Below are positions 29,747 to 40,047 of a DNA stretch of 64,000 bases, piece after piece (within the stretch, counting starts at the first letter, position 1; each line of letters begins with the position of its first letter). A model generated the notes under the pieces. The model was given only the letters and a program-made list of their open reading frames with translations. It had not been told where the DNA came from and did not search any database. Origin of the DNA: Heterostelium multicystogenum (lineage: Eukaryota > Evosea > Eumycetozoa > Acytosteliales > Acytosteliaceae); assembly GCA_003667245.1 (NCBI GenBank), contig RCNN01000492.1:1-64000 (forward strand). Direction: 5' to 3'. Both the position numbers and the translations under genes were made by a program.

Positions 29747-31177
29747 ATGTCTGCCAACGTTGCCTACCTGCAAGATTCCCAGGCGCTGGACCAGCTCCAG
29801 GAATTGTTCGACGCCCAGCGCCAAGCCTACGCCGCCAACCCGATGCCGCCGGCCGCCCAACGCCAGCAATGGCTCAAGGCCTTACGCGAGCTGCTGAGTG
29901 ACGAGCGCCAGGCGCTGATCAACGCCATCAGCAGTGATTTCAGCCACCGCAGCGCCGACGAAACCCTGTTCGCCGAACTGATGCCCAGCCTGCATGGCAT
30001 TCACTACGCCAGCAAAACACCTCAAGGGTTGGATGAAACCTTCCCGCCGCGCTGTAGGCATTGCCTTCCAGCCCGCGTCCGCCAAGGTCATCTATCAACC
30101 CCTGGGTGTTGGTCGGGGTGATCGTGCCCTGGAACTACCCGTTGTACCTGGCCATCGGCCCGCTGGTGGGTGCATTGGCGGCCGGCAACCGGGTGATGCT
30201 CAAGCTCAGCGAATCCACCCCCGCCACCGGCCAGTTGCTCAAGGCGCTGCTGGCGAAGATCTTCCCCGAGGACCTGGTGTGCGTGGTGCTCGGCGAGGCT
30301 GAAGTGGGCATGGCGTTTTCCAAGCTGCGCTTCGACCACCTGCTGTTCACCGGCGCCACCAGCATCGGCAAGCACGTGATGCGCGCGGCGGCCGAACACC
30401 TGACGCCGGTCACCCTGGAACTGGGCGGCAAATCACCGGCGATTGTTTCCGCCGACGTGCCGCTCAAGGACGCCGCCGAACGCATCGCCTTCGGCAAGGC
30501 GCTGAATGCCGGGCAAACCTGCGTGGCGCCGGACTACGTGCTGGTGCCGGAAGACCGTGTAGACGGCTTCGTCGAGGCCTACAGCAAGGCGGTCCGCGGG
30601 TTCTATCCGACCCTGGCCGACAACCCGGACTACACCGCCATCATCAACGAACGACAGTTGGCCCGGCTCAACGGCTACGTGAAAGACGCCACTGACAAGG
30701 GTGCCACCCTGGTCCCGCTGTACGACCAGGGCCAGGACCGCCGCATGGCCCACAGCCTGCTGCTGAATGTCAGCGACGAGATGACCGTGATGCAGGACGA
30801 AATCTTCGGCCCGGTGCTGCCGATCGTGCCGTATCGCGGCCTCGACCAGGCTTTCGCCTACATCAATCAGCGCCCTCGCCCACTGGCGCTGTATTACTTC
30901 GGCTACAACAAGGCGGAACAGAACCGCGTACTGCACGAAAACCCATTCCGGCGGCGTGTGCCTGAACGACACGTTGCTGCACGTAGCCCAGGACGACATG
31001 CCCTTCGGCGGCATCGGCCCGTCGGGCATGGGCCATTACCACGGTCATGAAGGTTTCCTGACCTTCAGCAAGGCCAAGGGCGTGCTGATCAAGCAACGCC
31101 TGAACGCGGCCAAGCTGATTTACCCGCCCTACGGCAAATCCATCCAGAAGTTGATCCAGAAGCTGTTCGTCCGCTAA
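29747..31177 (+). CDS. Coniferyl-aldehyde-type aldehyde dehydrogenase (frameshifted)
   Basis: An NAD(P)-dependent aldehyde dehydrogenase of about 476 aa, the size of the coniferyl-aldehyde (CalB) group. After MSANVAYLQDSQALDQLQEL come VVGVIVPWNYPLYLAIGPL (cofactor site), LFTGATSIGKHVMRAAAEHL, the catalytic Glu in VTLELGGKSPAIV, and the catalytic Cys in NAGQTCVAPDYVLV. C-terminal: MPFGGIGPSGMGHYHGHEGF. Shifts near 30048-30110 and 30948. Such enzymes also oxidise fatty and aromatic aldehydes; the substrate cannot be read from sequence. It starts a three-gene set with the Tat lipoprotein and GMC enzyme. Confidence 0.9.
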
Positions 31178-31205
31178 CAAACCCATCACCGGGATAACAA
31201 TAAGA

Positions 31206-31751
31206 ATGAACCCTAGCCTGACTGAATCACCCGCGCTGTCACGGCGCGGCGTCTTGAAACTCGGCCTGTGCGCCAGTGCTTTCCTGGCCACCGCCGGGCT
31301 GGGCGCCAGCCTCAGCGGCTGCTCCAGCAGCACCCCGGCCAGCGGCTTTGCGATGTTGCGCAGCAGTGACCTGCCGTTTTTGCGGGCAGTGATTCCGGTG
31401 CTGCTGGAGGGCGTGGCCAGCGCCGAGATAGTGGTGGCCGGCATCGACGACACCCTGAAAAAGCTCGACTTCAGCCTGCAACACCTGTCGCCCGAGATGT
31501 TCAAGCTGACCCAGCAACTGTTCGACGTCTTGGGCATGGCCATCACCCGTGGGCCCCTGACCGGCGTGTGGGGCAGTTGGGAAAAACGCCAGCGCCGAGC
31601 AGATCCGCAACTTCCTGCACCGCTGGGAAAACAGCTACCTGAACCTGCTGCGCATGGGCCAGGGCTCGTTGCTCAAACTGGTGATCATGGCCTGGTATTT
31701 CCGCCCGAGTCCTGGGCGCATTGCGGCTACCCCGGCCCACCGAAAATCTGA
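31206..31751 (+). CDS. Tat-signal lipoprotein of unknown function (frameshifted)
   Basis: About 182 residues. A twin-arginine signal is present: LSRRGVLKLGLCASAFLA, then ATAGLGASLSGC with a lipobox Cys (LSGC), so the mature protein is probably exported folded and lipidated. The remainder is helical (LPFLRAVIPVLLEGVASAEI, FKLTQQLFDVLGMAITRGPL) with no recognisable enzyme motif. The end is YPGPPKI. Two compensating shifts, near 31580 and 31700, bring the frame back. It sits 28 bases after the aldehyde dehydrogenase and 33 before the GMC gene, so it is in the same operon. I suspect it acts as the small subunit or escort of the GMC enzyme. Confidence 0.75.
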   Translation: MNPSLTESPALSRRGVLKLGLCASAFLATAGLGASLSGCSSSTPASGFAMLRSSDLPFLRAVIPVLLEGVASAEIVVAGIDDTLKKLDFSLQHLSPEMFKLTQQLFDVLGMAITRGPLTGVWGSWEKRQRRADPQLPAPLGKQLPEPAAHGPGLVAQTGDHGLVFPPESWAHCGYPGPPKI

Positions 31752-31784
31752 TCTGCATCCCGATAAAAACAAGAGACGACCCTG

Positions 31785-33381
31785 ATGCCCGTACCTGATC
31801 TGTTCCGCGATGGCATGGCCCGCGGCTGGAAGACCCACAATGGCGCCGCCCTCGACCAGGACCTGACCCTGGAAGCCGACGTCGCGATCATCGGCAGCGG
31901 CGCCGGCGGCGGCACCACCGCCGAAATCCTCAGCGCCGCCGGCTACAAGGTGCTGCTGATCGAAGAAGGCCCGTTGAAGACCAGCAACGACTTCAAGCTG
32001 CTGGAGGACGAGGCCTACGCCAGCCTGTATCAGGAAGGCATCGGGCGCATGAGCAAGGACGGCGCCATCACCATCCTGCAGGGCCGCGCGGTCGGCGGCA
32101 CCACGCTGATCAACTGGACCTCCAGCTTCCGCACCCCGGACCCGACCCTCGCCCACTGGGCCAGCGAGTACGCGGTCAAGGGCCACAGCAGCGCCGAAAT
32201 GGCGCCCTGGTTCGAAAAAATGGAACAACGCCTGGGCATCGCGCCTTGGGCCATGCCACCGAATGCCAACAATGACGTGATCCGCAAGGGCTGCGAAAAG
32301 CTTGGCTACAGCTGGCACGTGATCCCGCGCAATGTGCGCGGCTGTTTCAACCTGGGTATTGCGGCATGGGTTGCCCGGTCAACGCCAAGCAATCAATGCT
32401 GGTGACCACCATTCCGTCCACCCTGGAGAAAGGCGGCGAGCTGCTGTACCTGGCCCGTGCCGAACGCCTGAAGTTCAGCGGCGACACCATCACCAGCCTC
32501 GAATGCGTGGCCATGGATCAGTATTGCGTGGCACCCACCGGCCGCAAGATCACAGTCAAAGCCAAGCATTACGTACTGGCCGGCGGCGGCATCAACAGCC
32601 CGGCGCTGCTGCTGCGCTCGGACGCACCCGATCCCCACTCGCGCCTGGGCAAGCGAACCTTTTTACACCTGGTGAATTTTTTCCGCAGGGTTGTTCGACG
32701 AGGTGATCAACCCGTTCTACGGCGCGCCGCAGTCGATCTATTCCGATCACTTCCAATGGCAGGACGGCACTACCGGCAAAATGTCCTACAAGCTCGAAGT
32801 ACCGCCACTGCATCCGGGCCTGGCCAGCACCTTGCTCGGCGGCTACGGCACGCAGAACGCGCTGGACATGGGTCAACTGCCGAAAACCCACGCCATGCTT
32901 GCGCTGCTGCGGGACGGCTTCCACCCCGACAGCCCGGGTGGCACAGTCGAATTACGCGGCGATGGCACACCGGTGCTCGATTATCAGGTTTCGCCCTACG
33001 CCTGGGACGGCCTGCGCCGGGCATTCCACAGCATGGCGGAGATTCAGTTTGCCGGCGGCGCCAAGTCGGTGATGCCGCTGCACGGCGATGCGCGCTACGT
33101 GAACACCTTGGCTGAAGCCCGCAGCATGATCGACGGGTTGAACCTCGAATTGCACCGAACCCGGCTCGGCAGCGCTCATGTAATGGGCGGTTGCGCGATG
33201 GGGGAAGAACCGAAAAACGCCGTGGGCCGACAGCCTTGGGCGCCATCATCAACTGCGCAACTTGTCGATCCACGATGGCTCGCTATTCCCCACCAGCATT
33301 GGCGCTAACCCGCAGTTATCGGTGTATGGATTGACGGCGCAACTGGCGACGGCATTGGCCGAACGTCTGAAAACGGCCTGA
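31785..33381 (+). CDS. GMC family FAD-dependent oxidoreductase (frameshifted)
   Basis: A glucose-methanol-choline oxidoreductase of about 532 residues. FAD motif: VAIIGSGAGGGTTAEILSAA near residue 30, then ILQGRAVGGTTLINWTSSFR. A cysteine-rich turn, GCFNLGYCGMGCPVNAKQS, is at about residues 186-204 (Cys near 187, 194 and 198). The C-terminal GMC domain has AHVMGGCAMGEEPKNAV and SIGANPQLSVYGLTAQLA. Frame shifts near 32350, 32680 and 33220. No signal peptide is seen on this chain. With the upstream aldehyde dehydrogenase it could oxidise an alcohol through the aldehyde to an acid. Confidence 0.88.
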
Positions 33382-33427
33382 AAAAAACCGGGTATTCGCG
33401 GTGTCTATAGTGCGTTCTTCTGAATAA

Positions 33428-33977
<550 letters not shown>

Positions 33978-33984
33978 TCCCGGA

Positions 33985-34065
33985 CTGCAGGAGCTGGCTT
34001 GCCAGCGATCCAGGCGCCACGGTGCAACTGACCCATCGCCATCGCCGGCAAGCCGGCTCCTACTG
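33985..34065. repeat. REP-type inverted repeat, GGAGCTGGC type
   Basis: CTGCAGGAGCTGGCTTGCCA and the complement GCCGGCAAGCCGGCTCCTAC form an imperfect inverted pair of about 81 bases between coaD and the ferredoxin gene. The GGCTTGCC core is a variant of the REP core seen elsewhere. Confidence 0.75.
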
Positions 34066-34160
34066 TCCATCGCTGTGACTCGCACTGCGGGCGCCAATGC
34101 GGCACAATTGCGCGCATTAGTTTTCAGATGCCTTGGCTGACAGCCCTGGCAGGAGTTTCC

Positions 34161-34431
<271 letters not shown>

Positions 34432-34436
34432 TAAGC

Positions 34437-34522
34437 CCCTTCGCGAGCAAGCCCGCTCCCACATTCGACCGAGTTCCACCTTTGGAATGCAGTCGAATGT
34501 GGGAGCGGGCTTGCTCGCGAAT
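34437..34522. repeat. Inside-out REP doublet, GAGCGGGC type
   Basis: Two REP units are present but in the opposite order to a REPIN: first TCGCGAGCAAGCCCGCTCCC, then GTGGGAGCGGGCTTGCTCGC. The conserved TGTGGG ends therefore point inwards. The separating sequence is unrelated to the interior of normal REPINs here. It lies between convergent ferredoxin and mutM genes. Confidence 0.8.
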
Positions 34523-34547
34523 AGGCCATCAGCAGCACCACAAATTG

Positions 34548-35361
34548 TCAGCTCTGACACTTCGGGCAAAACACACTCGCCCGCTGCCCAAGTATTACGT
34601 TGCGCAACTCAGCCCCACAGACCTTGCACGCCTCGCCACCACGGCCATAGACGAACAATTCCTGCTGGAAATACCCTGGCTGCCCGTCGCCGCCGATAAA
34701 GTCCCGCAACGTGGTGCCGCCGCGCTCGATGGCCGCCGCCAGGATGCGCTTGATCTCGATCGCCAGCTTCAGGTAACGCCCACGGGAAATGCCCTTGGCT
34801 TCCCGGCGCGGATCAATCCCGGCGGCAAACAGCGCCTCCGTCGCGTAGATATTGCCCACCCCACCACCACCGCGTTGTCCATGATGAACGGCTTCACCGC
34901 CATCGAGCGTCCACGGGACAGCTGGAATAGCCGCTCGCCGTCGAACAGGTCGGTCAACGGCTCCGGCCCCAGGCGGATCAGCAGCTCGTGGTTCAGCGGG
35001 TCGAGGCTCCAGAGCATCGCGCCAAAGCGTCGCGGGTCGGTGTAGCGCAGGGCCAGGCCCGACTCCAGTTCTATATCCACATGCTCATGCTTGGCCGCCG
35101 GGCTGCCGGCTTCCACCAGGCGCAGGTTGCCCGACATCCCCAAGTGGCTGATCAGCGTGCCGACCTCGGCATTGATCAACAAAATACTTGGCCCCGCCGC
35201 TCCACCAGCACGATGCGTTGCCCGGACAGCCGCACATCCAGGTCTTCCGGGATCGGCCAGCGCAGGCGCCGCTCACGCACCACCACACGGCTGACCCGCT
35301 GGCCTTCCAGGTGCGGCGCAATTCCGCGCCGGGTGGTTTCGACTTCCGGTAACTCGGGCAT
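34548..35361 (-). CDS. mutM: Formamidopyrimidine-DNA glycosylase (frameshifted)
   Basis: MutM removes 8-oxoguanine and other oxidised purines from DNA. The N-terminal [17 protein letters not shown], with the catalytic Pro-2 exposed after Met removal, is diagnostic. [47 protein letters not shown] and the C-terminal zinc finger ([20 protein letters not shown] and FCPKCQS) follow. Shifts near 34860 and 35178. Length is about 270 aa, as expected. Confidence 0.96.
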
Positions 35362-35382
35362 GTGTACCTCTTGGAAAAAGGG

Positions 35383-36250
35383 TTAGTGCGCGCCCAGCTC
35401 GCGGATCGACAACTTCAAACTCTCGAAGTCGTAGTCCGACAGGCCGATATGGTCCAGCACCAGCGGGCCGATGGCGTTCCACTCATGGTCATCCACCTGG
35501 TTGCCCAACACGCGGTACGACGCACAAATGTGCTCGGCCATTTTCAGGATCGCCAGCAGGTTTTTCAGCTGCGGCTTGTGGTTGGACTCGTCGCTGAAAA
35601 TCGCCAGGGCATTGTGGTGATTGGCGATGGCATCGGTCACATGTTCCGGCAGGCGCCAGGATTTGGCGGTGTAGTAACCCACCACGGCATGGTTGGTGTT
35701 TGAACGCCTGGTTCTCGGTGTCGACCACACGGCACTCCGGCCGGGCGTTGGCATAGGCCTCTTCCAGCACACTCATGTAGTTCGGGAAACGCTTGAGCAT
35801 CAACGGCACGCCACAATCGTGGAACAGCCCCAATGCGTAGGCTTCATCGACCGCCTGGCTGCCGGTGCGCTTGGCCAGGGCCAGGCAGGTCATGGCCACG
35901 TCCTGGGCGGTGTCCCAGAAACGGTTGAGGGTGACGATCGTGTCGTCGCTCATCTCGCCCTTGATCGACTGCGCGTTGATCAGGTTGACGATGGAGCGGC
36001 TGCCCAGCAGGTTCACCGCGCGCTGTATCGAGACGATCTTGTTGCTCAGACCGTAATACGGCGAATTGACGATCTTCAGCAGCGAGCCGGAGAGGCCCGG
36101 TCCTGGGCGATCAACCGGGCGATCACTTCCAGGTCCGGATCGGGCATGTACTGCTCCATCTGCAAATCCACCAATGATTTGCGGTTGAGGCGGCACACTG
36201 ATGCCTTGGAGGCTCTGTTGGATCTGTTCGGCGGATAGCTCTTGGGACAT
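35383..36250 (-). CDS. HDOD domain protein (frameshifted)
   Basis: HDOD proteins are signalling proteins without the metal-dependent HD catalytic site; this one has about 288 residues. Start MSQELSAEQIQQSLQGISVP is one reading of the damaged N-terminus (ATG 36250). VIARLIAQDPGLSGSLLKIV, NSPYYGLSNKIVSIQRAVNL and LLGSRSIVNLINAQSIKG follow in the HDOD core, then ALGLFHDCGVPLMLKRFP. Shifts near 35698, 36100 and 36195. In other pseudomonads a gene of this type is found beside mutM/rlmI. Partner and signal are unknown. Confidence 0.85.
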
Positions 36251-36405
36251 AGGGGGCACACTCTGGACTAGGCGGCGATTCTAACCTTTATGGCAACCGG
36301 GCTGACACCTCAAAAACCCGAACTGAACCGCTTCCACATGTCCGGCGGCGCCGCCAAGTACTGCACAACACGGTATACTCCCGCTCTTTTTTCCGGAGCG
36401 ACGTC

Positions 36406-37603
36406 ATGTCCCTGCCAAGCCTGCGTCTCAAAGCCAACGCCGATCGTCGTTTGCGCAACGGCCACCTGTGGGTCTACAGCAACGAAATCGATGTGGGCCG
36501 CCACACCTCTTCACGGCTTCCAGGCAGGCGACCAGGCGATCCTGGAAGCAGCCGGCGGCAAGACCCTCGGCATCGTGGCCATGAGCCCGAACAACCTGAT
36601 CTGCGCCCGCCTGCTGTCCCGCGACATCAAGTTGCCGCTGGACAAGTCGCTGCTGGTGCACCGCATCAACGTCGCCCTGTCCCTGCGTGACCGCCTGTTC
36701 GACAAGCCGTTCTACCGCCTGGTGTACGGCGATTCCGACTTGTTGCCAGGCCTGGTGGTCGACCGTTTCGGCGACATCCTGGTGGTGCAGATCGCTTCGG
36801 CGACCATGGAAGCCCACAAGGAAGACGTGATTGCCGCACTGACCCAAGTGCTCAAGCCAAGCGGCATCCTGTTCAAGAACGACTCCGCCGCGCGTGATGC
36901 CGAAGGCCTCAACCGCTACGTCGAAACCGTGTTCGGCCTGGTGCCGGAGTGGGTTGCCCTCGAAGAAAACGGCGTGAAGTTCGAAGCGCCGGTGATCCAG
37001 GGCCAGAAGACCGGCTGGTTCTACGACCACCGCATGAACCGCGCCCGCCTGGCTCCGTATGCCAAAGGCAAACGCGTACTCGACCTGTACAGCTACATCG
37101 GCGGCTGGGCGTGCAAAGCGGCCGCCTTCGGTGCCAGTGAAGTGTTCTGCGTCGACGCCTCCGCCTTCGCCCTCGACGGCGTGGAGCGCAACGCGGCACT
37201 GAACGGCGTTGCCGAGAAAATGACCTGCATCGAAGGCGACGTGTTCGAAGCCCTCAAAGAGCTGAAAGCCAGCGAAGAGCGTTTCGACGTGATCGTGGCC
37301 GACCCGCCTGCCTTCATCAAGCGCAAGAAAGACATGAAGAACGGCGAAGGCGCCTACCGCCGCCTGAACGAGCAAGCCATGCGCCTGCTCAGCAAGGACG
37401 GCATCCTGGTCAGCGCTTCGTGCTCGATGCACTTGCCGGAAGACGACCTGCAAAACATCCTGCTGACCAGCGCCCGTCACCTGGATCGCAATATCCAGAT
37501 GCTGGAACGCGGCGGCCAGGGCCCGGACCACCCGGTGCACCCGGCGATTGCCGAGACCCGGTATATCAAGAGCATTACTTGCCGGTTGTTGCCGAACAGC
37601 TAA
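36406..37603 (+). CDS. rlmI: 23S rRNA cytosine methyltransferase RlmI-type (frameshifted)
   Basis: RlmI methylates C1962 of 23S rRNA. A PUA-like N-terminus (LPSLRLKANADRRLRNGHLW, VYSNEID) precedes the SAM-methyltransferase domain: LDLYSYIGGWACKAAAFGAS, VDASAFALDGVERNAALNG, and the catalytic pair DPPAFIK and SCSMHLPEDDL with a Cys. One shift near 36508. Inferred length 398 aa. Chosen start ATG 36406; a longer ORF in the other frame starts at 36290 but lacks homology in its first part. Confidence 0.93.
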
Positions 37604-37625
37604 CGCCCAATTGGAACCGGATCAA

Positions 37626-37728
37626 CTGTAGGAGCGAGCTTGCTCGCGAAAGACGAATAGACAACACGGGCTACCTGATAGCGCTGCGTTATCGTTGACG
37701 TTCTTCGCGAGCAAGCTCGCTCCTACAG
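37626..37728. repeat. REPIN, GAGCGAGC type, RAYT-linked subtype
   Basis: CTGTAGGAGCGAGCTTGCTC and its complement enclose an interior that includes ACACGGGCTACCTGATAGCG. This interior is shared with the copies at 39062 and 39729 that flank the RAYT gene and differs from the copies at 2265 and 26858. Confidence 0.9.
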
Positions 37729-37835
37729 CGGCAACACACACCATCATGGGCTTGGCCTCCCACAACACTTTTGATTGAATTCCCCGTTTCGCAGACTAGT
37801 ATCGGTTTCTGGTTTTACTCCGGAAAATAAAAACA

Positions 37836-39033
37836 ATGTCTGAGTCCTCTTATTCGCCACCCCATGGCGACGTAAAACGCCAACAACGCTCGCGCTTCAT
37901 CCTCATCACCTGCATCTCGCTGATCAGCTTCTTCCCGATCAATATCCTGCTGCCCTCCTTTCCAGCCCTGGCCGCGAAGTTCGATACCTCAACTGCTGAG
38001 GTCGCCTTATCCATCAGCCTGTTCACTCTGGTTTTTGCGATTTCCCAACTGATCGCCGGCCCGCTTTCAGATAAATTCGGGCGCAAGGAAGTGCTGCTGG
38101 GGTGCATCGTGGTTTCCACCCTAGGCTCGATCGGCTGCGCACTGGCGGCGAATTACCCGAGTTTCCTGCTGTTTCGCGCCGTCCAGGCCATCGGCTGTGG
38201 CTTTTTGTGCTCGGCCATGCGCTGGTTGAAGACCTTTTCGAAGAGCAGGATCGCGCCCGCATCCGCATCTACTACATGACCCTGAGCGGATCGTTCGTTG
38301 CGCTGTCGCCGCTGCTCGGCTCCTGGCTGCAAAACCACATTTGATTGGCAGGGCAGCTTTTATGGATTTGCGGTGATGGCGCTAGGCATGTTTATCCATG
38401 CCTGGCTGATATTGCCGTCCAAGGCGGCCAGCCCTGAAAGAGCCCCTGTTTCGATCATCGCCACGCTGAAATCCATCGCAAGCAACCGGGACTTCATCCG
38501 TTACTGGTGGATCGCCGCGTTGGTATTCGCGTGTTACTTCGCCTTGATCAGCGTGACACCGCTGATTTTCATGGATGAGTTGAAGCTGTCCGAATACCAG
38601 TACGCGGTAGTGCTGATGGTGTATGGCGTTGCCTACCTGCTGGGCGGCGTTGCAGCAACTGCACTGCAGAAAACATATCTCCCTCACGCGACAAATCAAC
38701 CTCGGGCTGGGCCTGCTGGGGATCGCAGGCGTATTGCTGACGCTGGTGATCAGCTATGAGGCCATGACCACCATCACCCTGCTGATCCCGATGCTGATCA
38801 GCGCCCTGGCCGTGACCCTGGTTCGCCCCGCCGCGATTTCCGCGGCCATGTTGCTGTTCTCCAGCAGCGCCGGCACCGCCGCGTCGGCCGGCAACAGCAT
38901 CATGTTCATCACCGCCGCCGTCAGCAGCGCCGCGCTCGCCCAAGCCGGAAACAACTTGCTGATGACCATCGCCATCAGCTTCATCGTGCTCAGCGTTTGG
39001 GGCGTAGTGACGAACATCAGAGTCGGACGCTAA
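37836..39033 (+). CDS. Bcr/CflA family multidrug efflux transporter (frameshifted)
   Basis: A 12-helix MFS exporter of about 399 residues. Start MSESSYSPPHGDVKRQQ with the first helix FILITCISLISFFPINILLP; the second helix is SISLFTLVFAISQLIAG, followed by the MFS loop GPLSDKFGRKEVLLG. Later helices include WWIAALVFACYFALISVTPL and TTITLLIPMLISALAV. Shifts near 38205, 38338 and 38675. The substrate is unknown. The gene stops just before a CTCCCA tandem run and a REPIN. Confidence 0.88.
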
Positions 39034-39037
39034 CGCT

Positions 39038-39061
39038 CTCCCACTCCCACTCCCACTCCCA
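39038..39061. repeat. Four tandem CTCCCA hexamers
   Basis: CTCCCA is repeated four times without interruption immediately before the REPIN at 39062. A CT remains of a fifth. It lies in non-coding DNA between the MFS gene and the REPIN, so slippage would not alter a protein. Confidence 0.9.
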
Positions 39062-39164
39062 CTGTAGGAGCGAGCTTGCTCGCGAAAAACATATAGGCGA
39101 CACGGGCCACCTGATAGCGCTGCATTATCGTTGACGTTCTTCGCGAGCAAGCTCGCTCCTACAG
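39062..39164. repeat. REPIN, GAGCGAGC type, upstream of RAYT
   Basis: The same two outer units as the copy at 37626 and nearly the same interior (CGACACGGGCCACCTGATAG), 93 bases upstream of the RAYT start. RAYT genes are typically flanked by REP elements of the type they mobilise. Confidence 0.9.
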
Positions 39165-39257
39165 AAGGCATGACATATTCAGAACCAGTGTTTAAACGCC
39201 AATAGACACTGTTGCCTCCTACCGTCTCTCTTCTACCCACACGAAGAGGACGAAGGA

Positions 39258-39717
39258 ATGTCCACCCAGCAAAACGCCCATCGGCTGCGTAAAGGCCGCT
39301 ATTCGGAATCCGGCCGCATTTACCTGCTCACCGCCGTCACCCATCAACGACAGCTGGTCTTCCAGGACTGGCGCATTGGTCGCCTGCTTGTTCGCGAATT
39401 CAGAAAGGCTCAGGACGACGGCGAGGCGACCTCACTGGCCTGGGTCGTGATGCCGGACCATTTCCATTGGCTGGTGGAATTGCACAACGGCGATTTGCCG
39501 AGACTGATGCGGATTACCAAGTCGCGAAGTGCCCACGCCATTAACAAAGCGAGGAGTTTGCCACGGGACACTTTGGCAAAAGGGCTACTTTGATCGGGCG
39601 CTACGCCGGGAAGATGACCTGAAAGCAACAGCTCGATACATCGTCGCCAATCCATTAAGAGCAGGGCTGGTTGAGCGTATCGGCGACTATCCGCTCTGGG
39701 ACGCCATGTGGCTGTGA
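39258..39717 (+). mobile_element. REP-associated tyrosine transposase (RAYT), IS200/IS605-like Y1 family (frameshifted)
   Basis: A Y1 single-strand transposase of about 152 residues. N-terminal GRYSESGRIYLLTAVTHQRQ is typical. The HUH metal site is in MPDHFHWLVEL (His-Phe-His), and the nucleophile region is DLKATARYIVANPLRAGLV with Tyr in ARYIVANP. The frame shifts near 39560. It lies between REPINs at 39062 and 39729 that share one inner sequence with a third nearby copy. This fits RAYT-mediated spread of that subtype. A domesticated, non-IS gene is usual for this family. Confidence 0.9.
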
Positions 39718-39728
39718 AATACGCAACC

Positions 39729-39831
39729 CTGTAGGAGCGAGCTTGCTCGCGAAAAACCAACAGACGACACGGACCACCTGATAGCGCTGCGTTACCGTTG
39801 ACGTTTTTCGCGAGCAAGCTCGCTCCTACAG
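39729..39831. repeat. REPIN, GAGCGAGC type, downstream of RAYT
   Basis: CTGTAGGAGCGAGCTTGCTC and its complement, interior CGACACGGACCACCTGATAG. It begins 12 bases after the RAYT stop and has the same interior subtype as the upstream copy, so the gene sits in a REPIN-RAYT-REPIN arrangement. Confidence 0.9.
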
Positions 39832-40047
39832 GTAGACGGCCATTCCCTCCGGCCGCCAGCGGTGTAGAATCGGACCTATTCATCGCCAGTCATCCCCCGG
39901 CGGGTTTATGAGCTCGAGGCCCAAGCAAGCGGCGATCCCGCGACGCGAGTGGCAACTTCCGGACACACGGCCATTTTTCGGGTGTTCCAGTCGTCAATTA
40001 GAAGCTCACTCCCCTTTAGTACTTGATTAGCCGCCCGGAGTGCTCCA
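39832..40047 (+). other. ilvD upstream region, no gene seen
   Basis: This stretch between the RAYT-side REPIN and ilvD holds no ORF that I can support. A TAGAAT at 39865-39870 resembles a -10 box, but I see no convincing -35 at the right distance. No leader peptide rich in Ile, Leu or Val was found, so attenuation is not supported. Confidence 0.6.
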
